Positions 25,403 to 35,600 of a stretch of 64,000 nt of DNA are shown piece after piece; the first letter of the stretch is position 1, and the number at the start of each line of letters is the position of its first letter. This stretch comes from WRGA01 sp031553395. GTDB lineage: Bacteria > Bacteroidota > Bacteroidia > Bacteroidales > WRGA01. The notes under the pieces were generated by a model that was not told the DNA's origin, did no database searches, and saw only the letters and a list, made by a program, of their open reading frames with translations. The stretch lies in assembly GCA_031553395.1 (NCBI GenBank), contig JAVBLR010000008.1, forward strand, positions 62,001 through 126,000. The letters run 5' to 3'. The position numbers were made by a program, and so were the translations under genes.

Positions 25403-28400
25403 ATGAAAAAAAGTTGTTTAGCAAAAGATACAGATAATGTATCGAGAAAAATTTTTCCGGGTTTTCGAATATTTGCATTACTTATGCTGTTTGGATACAT
25501 CCAACTGTTATTTGTAAATGCGTATTCGCAGGATACCCAGAAAGGGAATGAGATTACAGGGACAATCATTGATAATAATGGCGAACCTGTCGTAGCAGCT
25601 TCCGTGGTAGTCAAAGGGACTACCAACGGAGCTATCTCTGATATTGATGGAAAATACATGATTAAAGATGTTCCTGGGAATGGAACATTGGTCTTCACTT
25701 ATTTGGGAATGAAAACGCAGTCAATTGCAGTTAAAGGTCGTTCTGTTATTAATGTAACTATGCAGGAAGATGCTGTTTTCATGGACGAAGTAGTTGTGGT
25801 TGGGTATGGAACACAAAAGAAAGTAAACTTGACAGGTGCCGTATCTGCCGTAAAAATGGATGAACAACTGACCAGCCGTTCGCTTCCTAATACTTCTATG
25901 GCATTGCAAGGAAAGATAGCCGGTCTTGCCGTAACTCAGAATTCAGGTGCTGCGGGTGAAAATGATGTAACGCTGCTTGTCCGCGGGATGGGTACGGTTA
26001 ACAATTCTAATCCGTTGATTGTAGTCGACGGTATGCCGGATGTGGATCTTAACCGCTTGAATATGGACGACATTGAAAGTGTTTCCGTATTGAAAGATGC
26101 CGCTTCATCGGCAGTATATGGTTCTCGTGCAGCAAACGGTGTTATTTTGGTAACTACCAAATCCGGAAAAAACACCAAGCCGATAATCAATGCTTCAGCA
26201 TCTTATTCAATGGGTAAACCAATTCATGCATGGGAATTTATGAGCGATTATCCTCGTTCGTTGACACTTCTTCAACAGGATGCAGCAGTAAGTACATTAC
26301 CTGTCAATTCAAGATTTAAAAATGGAACGATTGACCAATGGATGGCATTGGGAATGATTGACCCATTGAGATACCCTAATACTGATTGGTATGATGTTAT
26401 CTTACAAGATGCCTCTATCCAGAAATACAATGTTTCAGCTACAGGAGGAAATGAATCATCCAATTATTATATTTCTGTAGGAGCAATGGACGAAAAAGGA
26501 CTTCTCATGAATAATGAATATACTCAGTATAATGCGAGAATCAATTATGACGCTAAAATCCGTTCGAATATCAGTGTAGGGGCTCGTTTTGCAGGTAACT
26601 GGTCAAAAACGCAATACTCTTCAGATACAAATTTGACAAATACATTAGATGCAGCTCAAATGCGTTATGCAGTTGCCGGAATCACGCCTTATGATCCGGC
26701 TACAGGATATTATGGTGGGGCAATGGCTTATGGAGAAGATACGCAAACATTCAATCCATACAGCGTTTATACCAACCAATTGAATCACAAAGAAAGACAA
26801 GAAGCTAATTTAAGTGCATTTTTGGATTGGAAAATCGTTAAAGGCTTGAGTGCACGTATGGATTTCTTTCTAAATTATAACAATGATTTTCGATATCAGG
26901 CAGATATGCCTAATACTGGATATAATTTTCAGACGGATATGTTCACCACCCGGGTATATGTGCCGGAAAGCGCTCCGATTTATAATTACACCAATAATAG
27001 TTATAAAACCCAGTTTACCGGTCGTTTGAATTATGACTTTACCATTGTAAAAGATCATGTCTTTAATTTAATGGCTGCTTATAATCAGGAATATTGGCAT
27101 ACTCGTTATTTAATGGCAAGCCGGACAAATAGATATTATCCTACTTTGCATGAAATTGACGGAGCGCTGGCTGATGAAAACCAAACCAATGCAGGTTATT
27201 CAAGTAGAGAGGGTTTACGTTCCTACATAAGCCGGATCAATTATGTTGCCTATCAAAGGTATCTTTTTGAATTTAATTTAAGATATGATGGATCTTCCAA
27301 GTTCCTGGAAGGGCATCGATACGGATTATTCCCATCTGCCTCTGTGGGTTGGGTATTCTCAGAAGAATCATTTATTAATTCTTTTACAGGATCTTGGTTA
27401 GAAAGAGGTAAATTTCGTGCATCATACGGGGGACTGGGTAATAATGACGGTGTTGGACGTTATGACCAAATAGAGACTTTGAAAACCGGGAATTATGTAA
27501 TTGATGGAAAAATTGCAAAAGGATTTTATAATGAAAAAATGATCAATCGGGATTTCACTTGGGAAGAAACGAAAGTCCTGAATGTTGGTCTTGATTTAGG
27601 TTTTCTTAATAACAGGTTAAATGCTGAAATCGATTATTATGATCGATTGACTACCGGCATGATTCGTCCGTCTGATTTCTCAATACTTCTTGATGGGGCT
27701 TATATTCCTCCCAAAAAGAATATTGGTAATATGCGAAACCGCGGTATTGAAGCTAATATAACATGGAGGGATAAAATACGCGATTTCTCTTATACTATCA
27801 ATGGCAATGTGGCTTATAATATGACTACGTTGGAAAAATGGAACGAATATTTGGGTCGAGGAACTACCAGTGAAAATGCTTATGTATTCATTGATATGCC
27901 TTATAACTATGTGTATGCCTATGAAACAAGCGGTATTGCACAAACATGGGAAGATGTATATAATGCGACTCCGCAGGGAGCACGTCCTGGTGATTTGCTA
28001 TATAAAGACTTGAATGGAGATGGTAAAATCGATGAAAACGACAGAAAAGCATATCCGAATATCCAACGGGATAGACCCACTACCAACTTTGCATTAAATA
28101 TGAGTGGGCAATGGAAAGGTTTTGATCTGGCATTGATGTTCCAAGGGGCAGCAGGTCGTAAGACATTCTGGTTGACTGCCAACAATAATTCTGATTTAGC
28201 AGAATCTCGTCAGGCTACTACCTGGGATCACTGGACTAAACCTTGGTCATTGGAAAACAGAGACGGAGAATGGACCCGTTTAGGTGGTGCCAATAACAGA
28301 AAGGAATCCACTTTCTATTTGGATAATCTGGCATATTTGCGAATAAAGAATTTACAAGTAGGATATACCATTCCTAAGAATGTATTACAAAAAGTAGGCT

Positions 28401-28543
28401 TAAGTAGTATACGTGTTTATTTTTCAACAGATAATTTGGTTACATTCAGTAAATTCAGAGGATTAGATCCTGAAAAATTAAATGTGAATGATGGTTATCC
28501 TATGATGAGAACACTCACATTCGGACTTAATGTTGGTATTTAA
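25403..28543 (+). CDS. SusC-like TonB-dependent outer-membrane transporter
   Basis: This 1046-residue protein imports oligosaccharides across the outer membrane with energy from TonB. After the signal peptide comes a carboxypeptidase-D-regulatory-like domain (ITGTIIDNNGEPVVAASVVVKGTT), then the SusC signature (DEVVVVGYGTQKKVNLTGAV) and the plug domain (NPLIVVDGMPD, DIESVSVLKDAASSAVYGSR, AANGVILVTTKSG). A long beta barrel ends LTFGLNVGI. It lies directly before the SusD partner, 13 bp apart, and forms the core of the PUL. Confidence 0.96.
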   Translation: MKKSCLAKDTDNVSRKIFPGFRIFALLMLFGYIQLLFVNAYSQDTQKGNEITGTIIDNNGEPVVAASVVVKGTTNGAISDIDGKYMIKDVPGNGTLVFTYLGMKTQSIAVKGRSVINVTMQEDAVFMDEVVVVGYGTQKKVNLTGAVSAVKMDEQLTSRSLPNTSMALQGKIAGLAVTQNSGAAGENDVTLLVRGMGTVNNSNPLIVVDGMPDVDLNRLNMDDIESVSVLKDAASSAVYGSRAANGVILVTTKSGKNTKPIINASASYSMGKPIHAWEFMSDYPRSLTLLQQDAAVSTLPVNSRFKNGTIDQWMALGMIDPLRYPNTDWYDVILQDASIQKYNVSATGGNESSNYYISVGAMDEKGLLMNNEYTQYNARINYDAKIRSNISVGARFAGNWSKTQYSSDTNLTNTLDAAQMRYAVAGITPYDPATGYYGGAMAYGEDTQTFNPYSVYTNQLNHKERQEANLSAFLDWKIVKGLSARMDFFLNYNNDFRYQADMPNTGYNFQTDMFTTRVYVPESAPIYNYTNNSYKTQFTGRLNYDFTIVKDHVFNLMAAYNQEYWHTRYLMASRTNRYYPTLHEIDGALADENQTNAGYSSREGLRSYISRINYVAYQRYLFEFNLRYDGSSKFLEGHRYGLFPSASVGWVFSEESFINSFTGSWLERGKFRASYGGLGNNDGVGRYDQIETLKTGNYVIDGKIAKGFYNEKMINRDFTWEETKVLNVGLDLGFLNNRLNAEIDYYDRLTTGMIRPSDFSILLDGAYIPPKKNIGNMRNRGIEANITWRDKIRDFSYTINGNVAYNMTTLEKWNEYLGRGTTSENAYVFIDMPYNYVYAYETSGIAQTWEDVYNATPQGARPGDLLYKDLNGDGKIDENDRKAYPNIQRDRPTTNFALNMSGQWKGFDLALMFQGAAGRKTFWLTANNNSDLAESRQATTWDHWTKPWSLENRDGEWTRLGGANNRKESTFYLDNLAYLRIKNLQVGYTIPKNVLQKVGLSSIRVYFSTDNLVTFSKFRGLDPEKLNVNDGYPMMRTLTFGLNVGI

Positions 28544-28556
28544 AAAAAGAGATATT

Positions 28557-30449
28557 ATGAATAGAATAAAATCAATATTATTCGCAATAGTAGTAGCAGT
28601 AGGATGTATTTCTCTATTTACAGGATGTGAAGATCATCTCATGGAGCAGACTTCCACAACCGACCTCGCAAGTATCGAATTTTGGAATTCGGAACAGGAT
28701 GCTACTTATGCATTGATGGGAGCTTATTCCCATGTTCGCGGACTTTTTCACCGGGATTATTATTTCGATGGACATGGGGATTATATCCGGATTAAAGATG
28801 GTTCCGGACAATTAAGCACTTCTGAAACTAATATCACCAGAGGTGGTGCAGCTTATCGTTTGGGACGTTATTTCCCGGATCCGATCTGGGGTTATGGAGG
28901 TTCTTTCGATAATTATTACAAATTTTCTTTTGGTGGAATTCATCGTGTCAATTATGTGATAGATAATGTACAATGGATGCTGGATAATAGACCGGGTGTA
29001 TCAAAAACAGATTTGGAAACTATTATTGGTGAAGCTCGTTTGATGCGTGGAATGATTTATTTCCGCTTGATCAGCCTTTGGGGAGATGTTCCTTATATCA
29101 ATCATATTGTTCATGATAATTCAGAAGTTGCCAGTCTTCCAAGAGTGCCGATTGCTGAGATCAAGGACTCTATTATGGCAGACTTTACGTATGCTTTTGA
29201 AAAACTTCCGAAAAAGGCAGCTCAAAGCGGAAGAGCTTCTAAGCCGGCAGCGTTGGCTTTCAGAGGAAAAATGCAATTATTCTGGGCTTCCTGGAATAAA
29301 AACGGATGGCCTGAATTAGATACATTTACGCCTAGCCAGGAAGAAGCAGTAAAAGGTTTTAAAGGTGCCGCAGAAGATTTCAAACATGTGATTGAAGACT
29401 ATGGATTGAATTTGTTCCGCAACGGAGAACCTGGAGAATGGGGAACAATGGGAGATGCGGAAGTATTGCCAAATTACTATTATATGTTTATTCCGTCAAC
29501 CGGAAATGCCAATACGGAAGGAGAATCTATTTTTTATTTTACCCATGGCGGAGTAGGTAGCGGACAAGGCGACCCTTATGTACGTGATTTTGGTAGTCGT
29601 AGTATCGAAAACTCTCAATGTGTAATGGCCCCGAACTACAGTATTGCAGATCGTTACCAATCTACTATAACAGGAGATTTTTGTGAGCCGTTGATTCCAA
29701 TGAATCCAGGTACTACACCTGAATCTTTGAAGAAAGCAAGAACGACTAAAAATTCGGCATTGAATCCGGAAAGTTATGCCAACCGGGATTACCGAATGAA
29801 AGCTACACTTCTTTGGGATTTAGAAAAAATCATGGGACTCAAAGATAAAAAAGAAACAGGTTATGTGGTTTTTGTATATAAAACTTGGAGTGGCCAAATA
29901 GAAATAGACGGCAAAAAATATGACTATTATAATACCGATGCAATTCCTGATGGTTATGTCTTCCGTAAGTTTGTTCGTAACTATGCCGGACAAGGTAGAG
30001 ATGAAGGTAGCTTCAATTATCCTGTAATGCGTTTGGCGGATGTCTTCCTGATGTATGCGGAAGCAGATAATGAAGTAAACGGTCCTCAGCAATATGCTAT
30101 TGACTTGGTAAACAGAGTGCGCCATCGTGGAAATTTACCTGCATTAAGTGCTACTAAAACAGCTGACAGGGATGCCTTTTTCGAAGCAATCAATCAGGAG
30201 CGTATTGTAGAATTAATTGCCGAAGGTCAACGTTCATTCGATTTGCGCAGATGGAGAATGATAGAAAAGGTTTGGGGTGCTTATCCTGGTTTTGGAGGAG
30301 TGTATGTGAAAGATACTCATGGTGCCAATAAACAAGGATGGTTTATCAATCCTTCCGCATTGGATTTGGAACGTGGGTACATCTTTAAGATACCTCAAAG
30401 TGAAAGGGATCGCAATCCTAACTTGACCCAAAATAAACCTTGGAGATAA
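28557..30449 (+). CDS. SusD-like surface glycan-binding lipoprotein
   Basis: This 630-residue partner of the SusC protein has a lipoprotein signal (CISLFTGC) and the SusD/RagB helical TPR fold (FWNSEQDATYALMGAYSHV, IIGEARLMRGMIYFRLISLWGDVPYI). The C-terminal segments typical of the family are present (VMRLADVFLMYAEADNEV, INQERIVELIAEGQRSFDLRRW). It forms the lid over the SusC channel and delivers bound oligosaccharide. The start at 28557 was chosen because the nine upstream residues overlap susC and precede the signal peptide. Confidence 0.95.
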   Translation: MNRIKSILFAIVVAVGCISLFTGCEDHLMEQTSTTDLASIEFWNSEQDATYALMGAYSHVRGLFHRDYYFDGHGDYIRIKDGSGQLSTSETNITRGGAAYRLGRYFPDPIWGYGGSFDNYYKFSFGGIHRVNYVIDNVQWMLDNRPGVSKTDLETIIGEARLMRGMIYFRLISLWGDVPYINHIVHDNSEVASLPRVPIAEIKDSIMADFTYAFEKLPKKAAQSGRASKPAALAFRGKMQLFWASWNKNGWPELDTFTPSQEEAVKGFKGAAEDFKHVIEDYGLNLFRNGEPGEWGTMGDAEVLPNYYYMFIPSTGNANTEGESIFYFTHGGVGSGQGDPYVRDFGSRSIENSQCVMAPNYSIADRYQSTITGDFCEPLIPMNPGTTPESLKKARTTKNSALNPESYANRDYRMKATLLWDLEKIMGLKDKKETGYVVFVYKTWSGQIEIDGKKYDYYNTDAIPDGYVFRKFVRNYAGQGRDEGSFNYPVMRLADVFLMYAEADNEVNGPQQYAIDLVNRVRHRGNLPALSATKTADRDAFFEAINQERIVELIAEGQRSFDLRRWRMIEKVWGAYPGFGGVYVKDTHGANKQGWFINPSALDLERGYIFKIPQSERDRNPNLTQNKPWR

Positions 30450-30484
30450 TCCCTTTTATAATAAATATTAATATTATAAGCATA

Positions 30485-30883
30485 ATGAAAAAATATATTA
30501 TCATATTATTAGCAGTTTTGGCATTTAATGGATGCCAGGATTATCCGATTGATGAAGACGGTTTATTGATTACAACAAGAACTGAATGTTATGTTAGTAG
30601 CTTTGATTTATTATCTTTCGATCACCATTCTGTTTTAGTTGGTTCTGTAGCGACTATAGACACATTGGAACAGACTATTCATGCGGAAGTTAAATATGGC
30701 ACTGATTTGAAAAACTTATTGCCACAATTTAATTTGGCAACAGACTGTAAATTAGATCCTAAGATTACGGGAAAAGTAGATTTTTCGGATTTGGATAATC
30801 CTAAGAAATATACTGTTGTTTCGGGAAATCGCAAGGTGAAGAAAACATATACTATTTATCTTACCGTACAAAATCCTAAATAA
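30485..30883 (+). CDS. Small PUL lipoprotein, DUF5018-like
   Basis: This 132-residue protein has a lipoprotein signal (ILLAVLAFNGC). The mature part (HAEVKYGTDLKNLLPQFNLATDCK, then YTVVSGNRKVKKTYTIYLTVQ) is the pattern of a DUF5018/Ig-like bacterial domain often found at the start of SusE/F-position lipoproteins. Being short, it may be a single surface module. Its place directly after susD suggests glycan binding or scaffold duty, without proof. The start at 30485 begins the lipoprotein signal; the longer frame from 30440 overlaps susD. Confidence 0.7.
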   Translation: MKKYIIILLAVLAFNGCQDYPIDEDGLLITTRTECYVSSFDLLSFDHHSVLVGSVATIDTLEQTIHAEVKYGTDLKNLLPQFNLATDCKLDPKITGKVDFSDLDNPKKYTVVSGNRKVKKTYTIYLTVQNPK

Positions 30884-30885
30884 TC

Positions 30886-31869
30886 ATGAAACTAAGATAT
30901 TATATCATATTACCTTTAATATGTTTTACTCTTTGCTTCGTTTCTTGTAGCGATGATAATGAGTATAAAATACCCGAAGGTATTACAGAGTTGCAAAATG
31001 ATTGTATCAAACGAGGAATAAAACCTAATTTGGTCGGAGATACAATACAATTTGCTTATGCAATGGCTTTGCCTAAGGGAACAGGACATTTGGTATCTGC
31101 CCGTGCAGAAGCTTCTATTCCGGGAGATCCTAAAACCTCTTTCAATAATAAATCTTATCATACCAGTTCCGGTGGAATGGATATAGGAGTCGAAGTTGCC
31201 GGTCCTTCTGTTAATGAAGGAAAAATGACTGAGATTACTTTTACAACAGACACCTGTGCTGCAACGCTTCGGTATTATTATGTTATCCCTGAAGAAGCAA
31301 GAGGAAAACAAGTTTCCTTTAAATTTTATGCATCGGATAGTAACGGACGTCAGGTTTCGTATAACATGGGACCTTACAATATCTCCAATATGGATAAAAA
31401 ATTGGATATTGTATTAAGCAATGAGTCGTTTTTCTCTATTGAAGATATGGCCGTTTATGATAAAACAGCAGCAGCTGCTAATCCGGAAAAAATGGATTTG
31501 GTTTATATCTATAAAGTTATCAGGGGAATTGATTATGCACATTCTTTAGTTTCTCCAGGAGCTGATTCTCAATATTTTCAGGGAGTTACTATGCCGGAAG
31601 GCGTAAACAACAGCACTAAATTCTGGAAAGTATACGCATCTGCCGACCAGGATTTGGCGCGTGATGAATATGGTGTATTTGTTGATGATTTGGACCTGCA
31701 AAAAATCACTTTTACCAATGCTCCTGATTTTGGAATCAATATGACCCAAAAGTCCGGTGCGTGGGTGGAAACTTCTGACGGAAGATACCGTGCTTATTTC
31801 TATGTCAATGCTGTTAATAATGGTAAAAAAACAATGACAATCAGCATCAAGCGACTGAAAGTGAAATAA
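30886..31869 (+). CDS. PUL accessory lipoprotein, DUF4466-like
   Basis: This 327-residue lipoprotein (LCFVSC) begins two bases after the preceding stop, so it is coupled to it. The first half (ELQNDCIKRGIKPNLVGDTI, FAYAMALPKGTGHLVSARAE) resembles the DUF4466 family, which sits beside SusD genes in Bacteroidales. Beta-rich C-terminal regions follow. In SusE/F position such lipoproteins usually bind the substrate at the cell surface. The family call is from recall of the pattern. Confidence 0.7.
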   Translation: MKLRYYIILPLICFTLCFVSCSDDNEYKIPEGITELQNDCIKRGIKPNLVGDTIQFAYAMALPKGTGHLVSARAEASIPGDPKTSFNNKSYHTSSGGMDIGVEVAGPSVNEGKMTEITFTTDTCAATLRYYYVIPEEARGKQVSFKFYASDSNGRQVSYNMGPYNISNMDKKLDIVLSNESFFSIEDMAVYDKTAAAANPEKMDLVYIYKVIRGIDYAHSLVSPGADSQYFQGVTMPEGVNNSTKFWKVYASADQDLARDEYGVFVDDLDLQKITFTNAPDFGINMTQKSGAWVETSDGRYRAYFYVNAVNNGKKTMTISIKRLKVK

Positions 31870-31880
31870 TTCTTTTAATA

Positions 31881-31920
31881 ATGGGGTTGCATCAAAAATA
31901 TGCTTCTGATGTAACCCCAT
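31881..31920 (+). terminator. Hairpin ending the susCD transcript segment
   Basis: ATGGGGTTGCATCA (31881-31894) pairs with TGATGTAACCCCAT (31907-31920), with one G-U pair. It may partly end the binding/import transcript before the enzyme genes; no T run follows. Confidence 0.6.
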
Positions 31921-32020
31921 ATAAATCCAGTTATATAAAATTCAAGTGGGCGGTTTAGAACAATCTGAACCTCTTAGGACTCTTTGTTTTTATAAAAGCG
32001 AGAAAAAAATCATTAAGTAT

Positions 32021-33406
32021 ATGATTTACAGAAAAATAAAATACATCTTTCTTTTGATATTGTTTTGCGGAGTACACGAAATTCATTCCCAAAACTTAAA
32101 AGCAGATGGATATAAAGGCATTTGGTATACGCTCGGACAATATTCCGAATACGGAGATAAATATTCCGGAGGATTGGGAACTTATACCGCTGATCATATA
32201 CCGGTTGCTATTTATGCTCCTGAAGTAAAAAAAACGTTTTTTATTTATGGAGGAACTACCCGTCAGGATGAAAAGCATCTTTTAATTATGATTTCTTATT
32301 ATGATCATCAAAAGAAAGTAGTTCCCAAACCGGTAATAGTTTATGATAAAGTTGGAGTAGATGATCCTCACGATAACGGATCTATATCTATTGATAATGA
32401 AGGGTATATTTGGGTATTTGTTAGTGGTCGTAATGTGACCCGCCTTGGAATGGTTTTCAAAAGTACAGAACCTTATAGCATTGAAAAATTCGAAAAAGTA
32501 TATGAATCGGTATTTACATATCCGCAACCCTGGTGGATTAAAAATCAAGGATTCATTCATCTTTTTACAAAATATACCGCTCCTGAAACAAGGGGGAGAG
32601 AATTATACTGGTCGGTAAGTCCGGATGGAAAAAATTGGACTCCTGACCGAAAATTAGCTGGGATGAGCGGTCATTATCAAATTAGTAATGTATATGGTAA
32701 CAAGCTAGCAACCGCATTCAATTACCATCCAGAAGGACAAGCCGATAAACGTACCAATATTTATTATGCCCAAACTGAAGATATGGGAAATACCTGGAAA
32801 TCTATCCAGGGAGAAATACTTCAAACCCCATTGACTGATCATCATGGAGCTACTTTAGTCTATGATTATGAGGCAGAAAAAAAATTGGTTTATTTGAATG
32901 ATATCAACTTTGATAGTGAAGGAAACCCTCTTGTTTTAGCAGTGGTTAGTCGTCATTTTCAACCCGGACCCCAAGGAGATCCCAGAGAGTGGATTCTTTT
33001 CCATTGGAAGAACAAACAATGGCAACAACATAAAATTTGTGAATCTTCTCATAATTATGATATGGGATCCTTATTTATCAATAATAAAGAATGGATTATT
33101 ATCGGACCTACCGCTTCGGGGCCACAAGCTTATGGAACCGGAGGAGAAATGGTTATCTGGAAAAGTACAGATGAAGGTAATAGCTGGAAGAAAGTTCGCA
33201 ATATAACACATAACAGTACTCAGAATCATTCTTATGCTCGTCGTCCTTTGAATGCCCATAACGATTTCTATGCCTTTTGGGCCGACGGAGACGCCAACAA
33301 TTTTTCCGAATCAAAATTATATTTCACAAACAAAAAAGGAGATAAAGTCTGGCAATTGCCATATCATATGAATGAGGAGTTTGTTTCTCCTGTACGAATC
33401 AAATAA
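32021..33406 (+). CDS. Secreted BNR_4-family beta-propeller protein (putative glycan-active enzyme)
   Basis: This 461-residue protein has a signal peptide (IFLLILFCGVHEIHSQ). The mature part starts LKADGYKGIWYTLGQYSEYG and contains DPHDNGSISIDNEGYIWVFVSGR and an Asp-box-like WKSTDEGNSWKKV, as in the BNR_4 seven-bladed propeller family. Propellers of this group include ulvan lyases (PL24/PL25) and are related to GH145 alpha-L-rhamnosidases acting on Rha-GlcA. Conserved His residues (DPHDNGS, DHHGATLVY, SHNYDMGSL) could be catalytic. In this PUL an uronate- or rhamnose-directed activity is plausible, but family membership alone does not settle it. The start was chosen at the signal peptide. Confidence 0.75.
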   Translation: MIYRKIKYIFLLILFCGVHEIHSQNLKADGYKGIWYTLGQYSEYGDKYSGGLGTYTADHIPVAIYAPEVKKTFFIYGGTTRQDEKHLLIMISYYDHQKKVVPKPVIVYDKVGVDDPHDNGSISIDNEGYIWVFVSGRNVTRLGMVFKSTEPYSIEKFEKVYESVFTYPQPWWIKNQGFIHLFTKYTAPETRGRELYWSVSPDGKNWTPDRKLAGMSGHYQISNVYGNKLATAFNYHPEGQADKRTNIYYAQTEDMGNTWKSIQGEILQTPLTDHHGATLVYDYEAEKKLVYLNDINFDSEGNPLVLAVVSRHFQPGPQGDPREWILFHWKNKQWQQHKICESSHNYDMGSLFINNKEWIIIGPTASGPQAYGTGGEMVIWKSTDEGNSWKKVRNITHNSTQNHSYARRPLNAHNDFYAFWADGDANNFSESKLYFTNKKGDKVWQLPYHMNEEFVSPVRIK

Positions 33407-33437
33407 TGATTTGTATAAGGAGTAAATACTTAAGAAA

Positions 33438-35600
33438 ATGTATTTAAATATGAAAAGAATAGTTATTTTAATTTTTTTGTGTTGGGTTTCTTATAGTGCT
33501 TATTCTCTGAACAACTTCACAGATAGAAACTTGGATCGCAATCGTCCTTTTGGAGTCAATCTTGCCTGTGCCGAATTCAATGAAGCAAATATGCCCGGCA
33601 TACATGATAAACATTATACATATCCAACAATACAAGAACTCGACTATTTTAAAAGCAAAGGATTATTATTAATAAGACTGCCATTTAAATGGGAAAGGTT
33701 ACAACCTGAACTATACGGAAAATTAGACACTATAGAGTTAAACCGGTTAAAGCATTTTGTTTCGGCTGCCGGAGAACGACAAATGCAGGTGATCTTAGAC
33801 CTTCATAACTATGGACGCCGTTTTGTGAATGGATCTAAAGTAATCATCGGAACCGGTGGATTAACCGTTTCGCATTATGCGGATTTTTGGCGCAAACTGG
33901 CGAACGAAATGAAAGCATATCCGAATATTTATGGTCATGGATTGATGAACGAACCTCATGATCTGGATTCGAATACGACCTGGTTTGAAATGGCACAGGC
34001 TGCTATTAATGCTATTCGCGAAGTAGATAAGAAAAATACGATTATCGTAGGTGGCGATGACTGGAGTTCTGCGGAACGTTGGATTGAAAAAAGCGATACC
34101 TTAAAATACTTATCCGATCCTGTCAATAATTTGATGTTTGAAGCACATGTATATTTCGACAAAGATGCTTCCGGAAGTTATAAAAAATCATACGAAGAAG
34201 AAGGATGCTCTCCGACAAAAGGAGTGGAACGCGTAATGCCTTTCGCTACCTGGTTGAAAGAAAACGGATTCAGAGGATTGATTGGAGAATATGGTGTTCC
34301 TGATAACGATCTCCGTTGGTTAAAAACCATGGATAACTTCCTGTCTTTTCTACAAGATGAAGGAATTAGCGCGACTTATTGGGCTGCCGGTCCCTGGTGG
34401 GGAAAATATGTGTTAAGTCTCGAACCCAAAAATGGGAAAGACCGCCCCCAAATGAAAGTTGTTGAGAAATATCTTTATACGGACGATTGGGTAATTGCAG
34501 CACTTGAGAAAGCGGAGAAGCAATCTCTTTTGATGGCAAAAGCAATTCAAAATCAACAAGGTACTTTACCCCGGTCGACTGATAACAAAGGGAAATTGGT
34601 AACCTCGACTTCCGATTGGTGGTGCAGTGGATTTTATCCGGGAGTGTTATGGTATCTCTATGAAAACAATCCGGCTAACAAAGATTTATTGAAATATGCT
34701 TCTGAGTATACCAATAGAATCAATAAAGAGCAATACAATACATCTACGCATGATTTAGGATTTATGCTTTATTGCAGTTATGGCAATGCATTGCGTTTGA
34801 CAAAAGCAGATTCCTGTAAAAGCGTTTTAATGAATGGCGCACAATCATTGGCTTCCCGTTACAGACCGGAAGTGGGGTGCATACAATCATGGGGTGCAGG
34901 AAAGTGGCGTTATCCGGTGATTATTGATAATATGATGAATTTGGAAATGTTGATGTGGGCTTATAAAGCATCTGGTGATTCGAAATATAAAGAAATCGCA
35001 ACAACTCATGCTAATAAAACGATGAAATGTCATTTTCGTCCGGATAATAGTTCTTTTCATGTAGTATCTTACAATCCTGAAAATGGGGATGTTGAATTCC
35101 AAGGTACCGATCAAGGTTTTAGCGATGCCAGCGCTTGGGCACGCGGACAATCCTGGGGGCTTTACGGATATACCATGATGTATCGCGAAACAAAGGATAG
35201 TACCTATTTAAATCAGGCCCATAAGATTGCCAGATTTATATTGAATCATCCCCGTTTGCCGGAAGATAAAATTCCATATTGGGATTTCGATTCTCCCAAA
35301 ATACCTAATGAGTTGCGAGATGCTTCGAGTGCTGCAATTATTGCATCAGCTTTATTAGAGCTATGTAATTATTCAGATGAAACTAACAAAAAGGAGTATT
35401 TTAATGTGGCCGAAAAACAACTTCGTAAGTTAGCATCTCCGGAGTATACTGCAAAAATTGGAACAAATGGTAATTTCATACTTAAACATGGAGTTGGTAA
35501 TGTTCCTCAGAATTCGGAAATAGATGCCCCTTTGAGTTATGCCGATTATTATTATGTGGAAGCGCTTTTGCGTTATAAAAAACAGATTAGTGTGTTATGA
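33438..35600 (+). CDS. GH5-GH88 fusion: endo-glycosidase plus unsaturated uronyl hydrolase
   Basis: This 720-residue secreted protein has a signal peptide and then a GH5 domain (about 35-350) close to that of the modular GH5 protein, with acid/base Glu172 in LMNEPHD and nucleophile Glu284 in IGEYGVPD. A GH88 domain (about 355-715) follows with catalytic-type Asp439 in STHDLGF and Asp497 in IDNMMNLEML, and the WWCSGFYPGVLWYLYE and DASAWARGQSWGLYGY segments of unsaturated glucuronyl hydrolases. GH88 removes the 4,5-unsaturated uronic acid that polysaccharide lyases leave at non-reducing ends. The fusion implies that the GH5 cleavage site and a lyase-generated uronate lie on the same fragment. 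The next gene, a lyase, overlaps by 4 bp. An alternative start is the ATG at 33450. Confidence 0.9.
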   Translation: MYLNMKRIVILIFLCWVSYSAYSLNNFTDRNLDRNRPFGVNLACAEFNEANMPGIHDKHYTYPTIQELDYFKSKGLLLIRLPFKWERLQPELYGKLDTIELNRLKHFVSAAGERQMQVILDLHNYGRRFVNGSKVIIGTGGLTVSHYADFWRKLANEMKAYPNIYGHGLMNEPHDLDSNTTWFEMAQAAINAIREVDKKNTIIVGGDDWSSAERWIEKSDTLKYLSDPVNNLMFEAHVYFDKDASGSYKKSYEEEGCSPTKGVERVMPFATWLKENGFRGLIGEYGVPDNDLRWLKTMDNFLSFLQDEGISATYWAAGPWWGKYVLSLEPKNGKDRPQMKVVEKYLYTDDWVIAALEKAEKQSLLMAKAIQNQQGTLPRSTDNKGKLVTSTSDWWCSGFYPGVLWYLYENNPANKDLLKYASEYTNRINKEQYNTSTHDLGFMLYCSYGNALRLTKADSCKSVLMNGAQSLASRYRPEVGCIQSWGAGKWRYPVIIDNMMNLEMLMWAYKASGDSKYKEIATTHANKTMKCHFRPDNSSFHVVSYNPENGDVEFQGTDQGFSDASAWARGQSWGLYGYTMMYRETKDSTYLNQAHKIARFILNHPRLPEDKIPYWDFDSPKIPNELRDASSAAIIASALLELCNYSDETNKKEYFNVAEKQLRKLASPEYTAKIGTNGNFILKHGVGNVPQNSEIDAPLSYADYYYVEALLRYKKQISVL

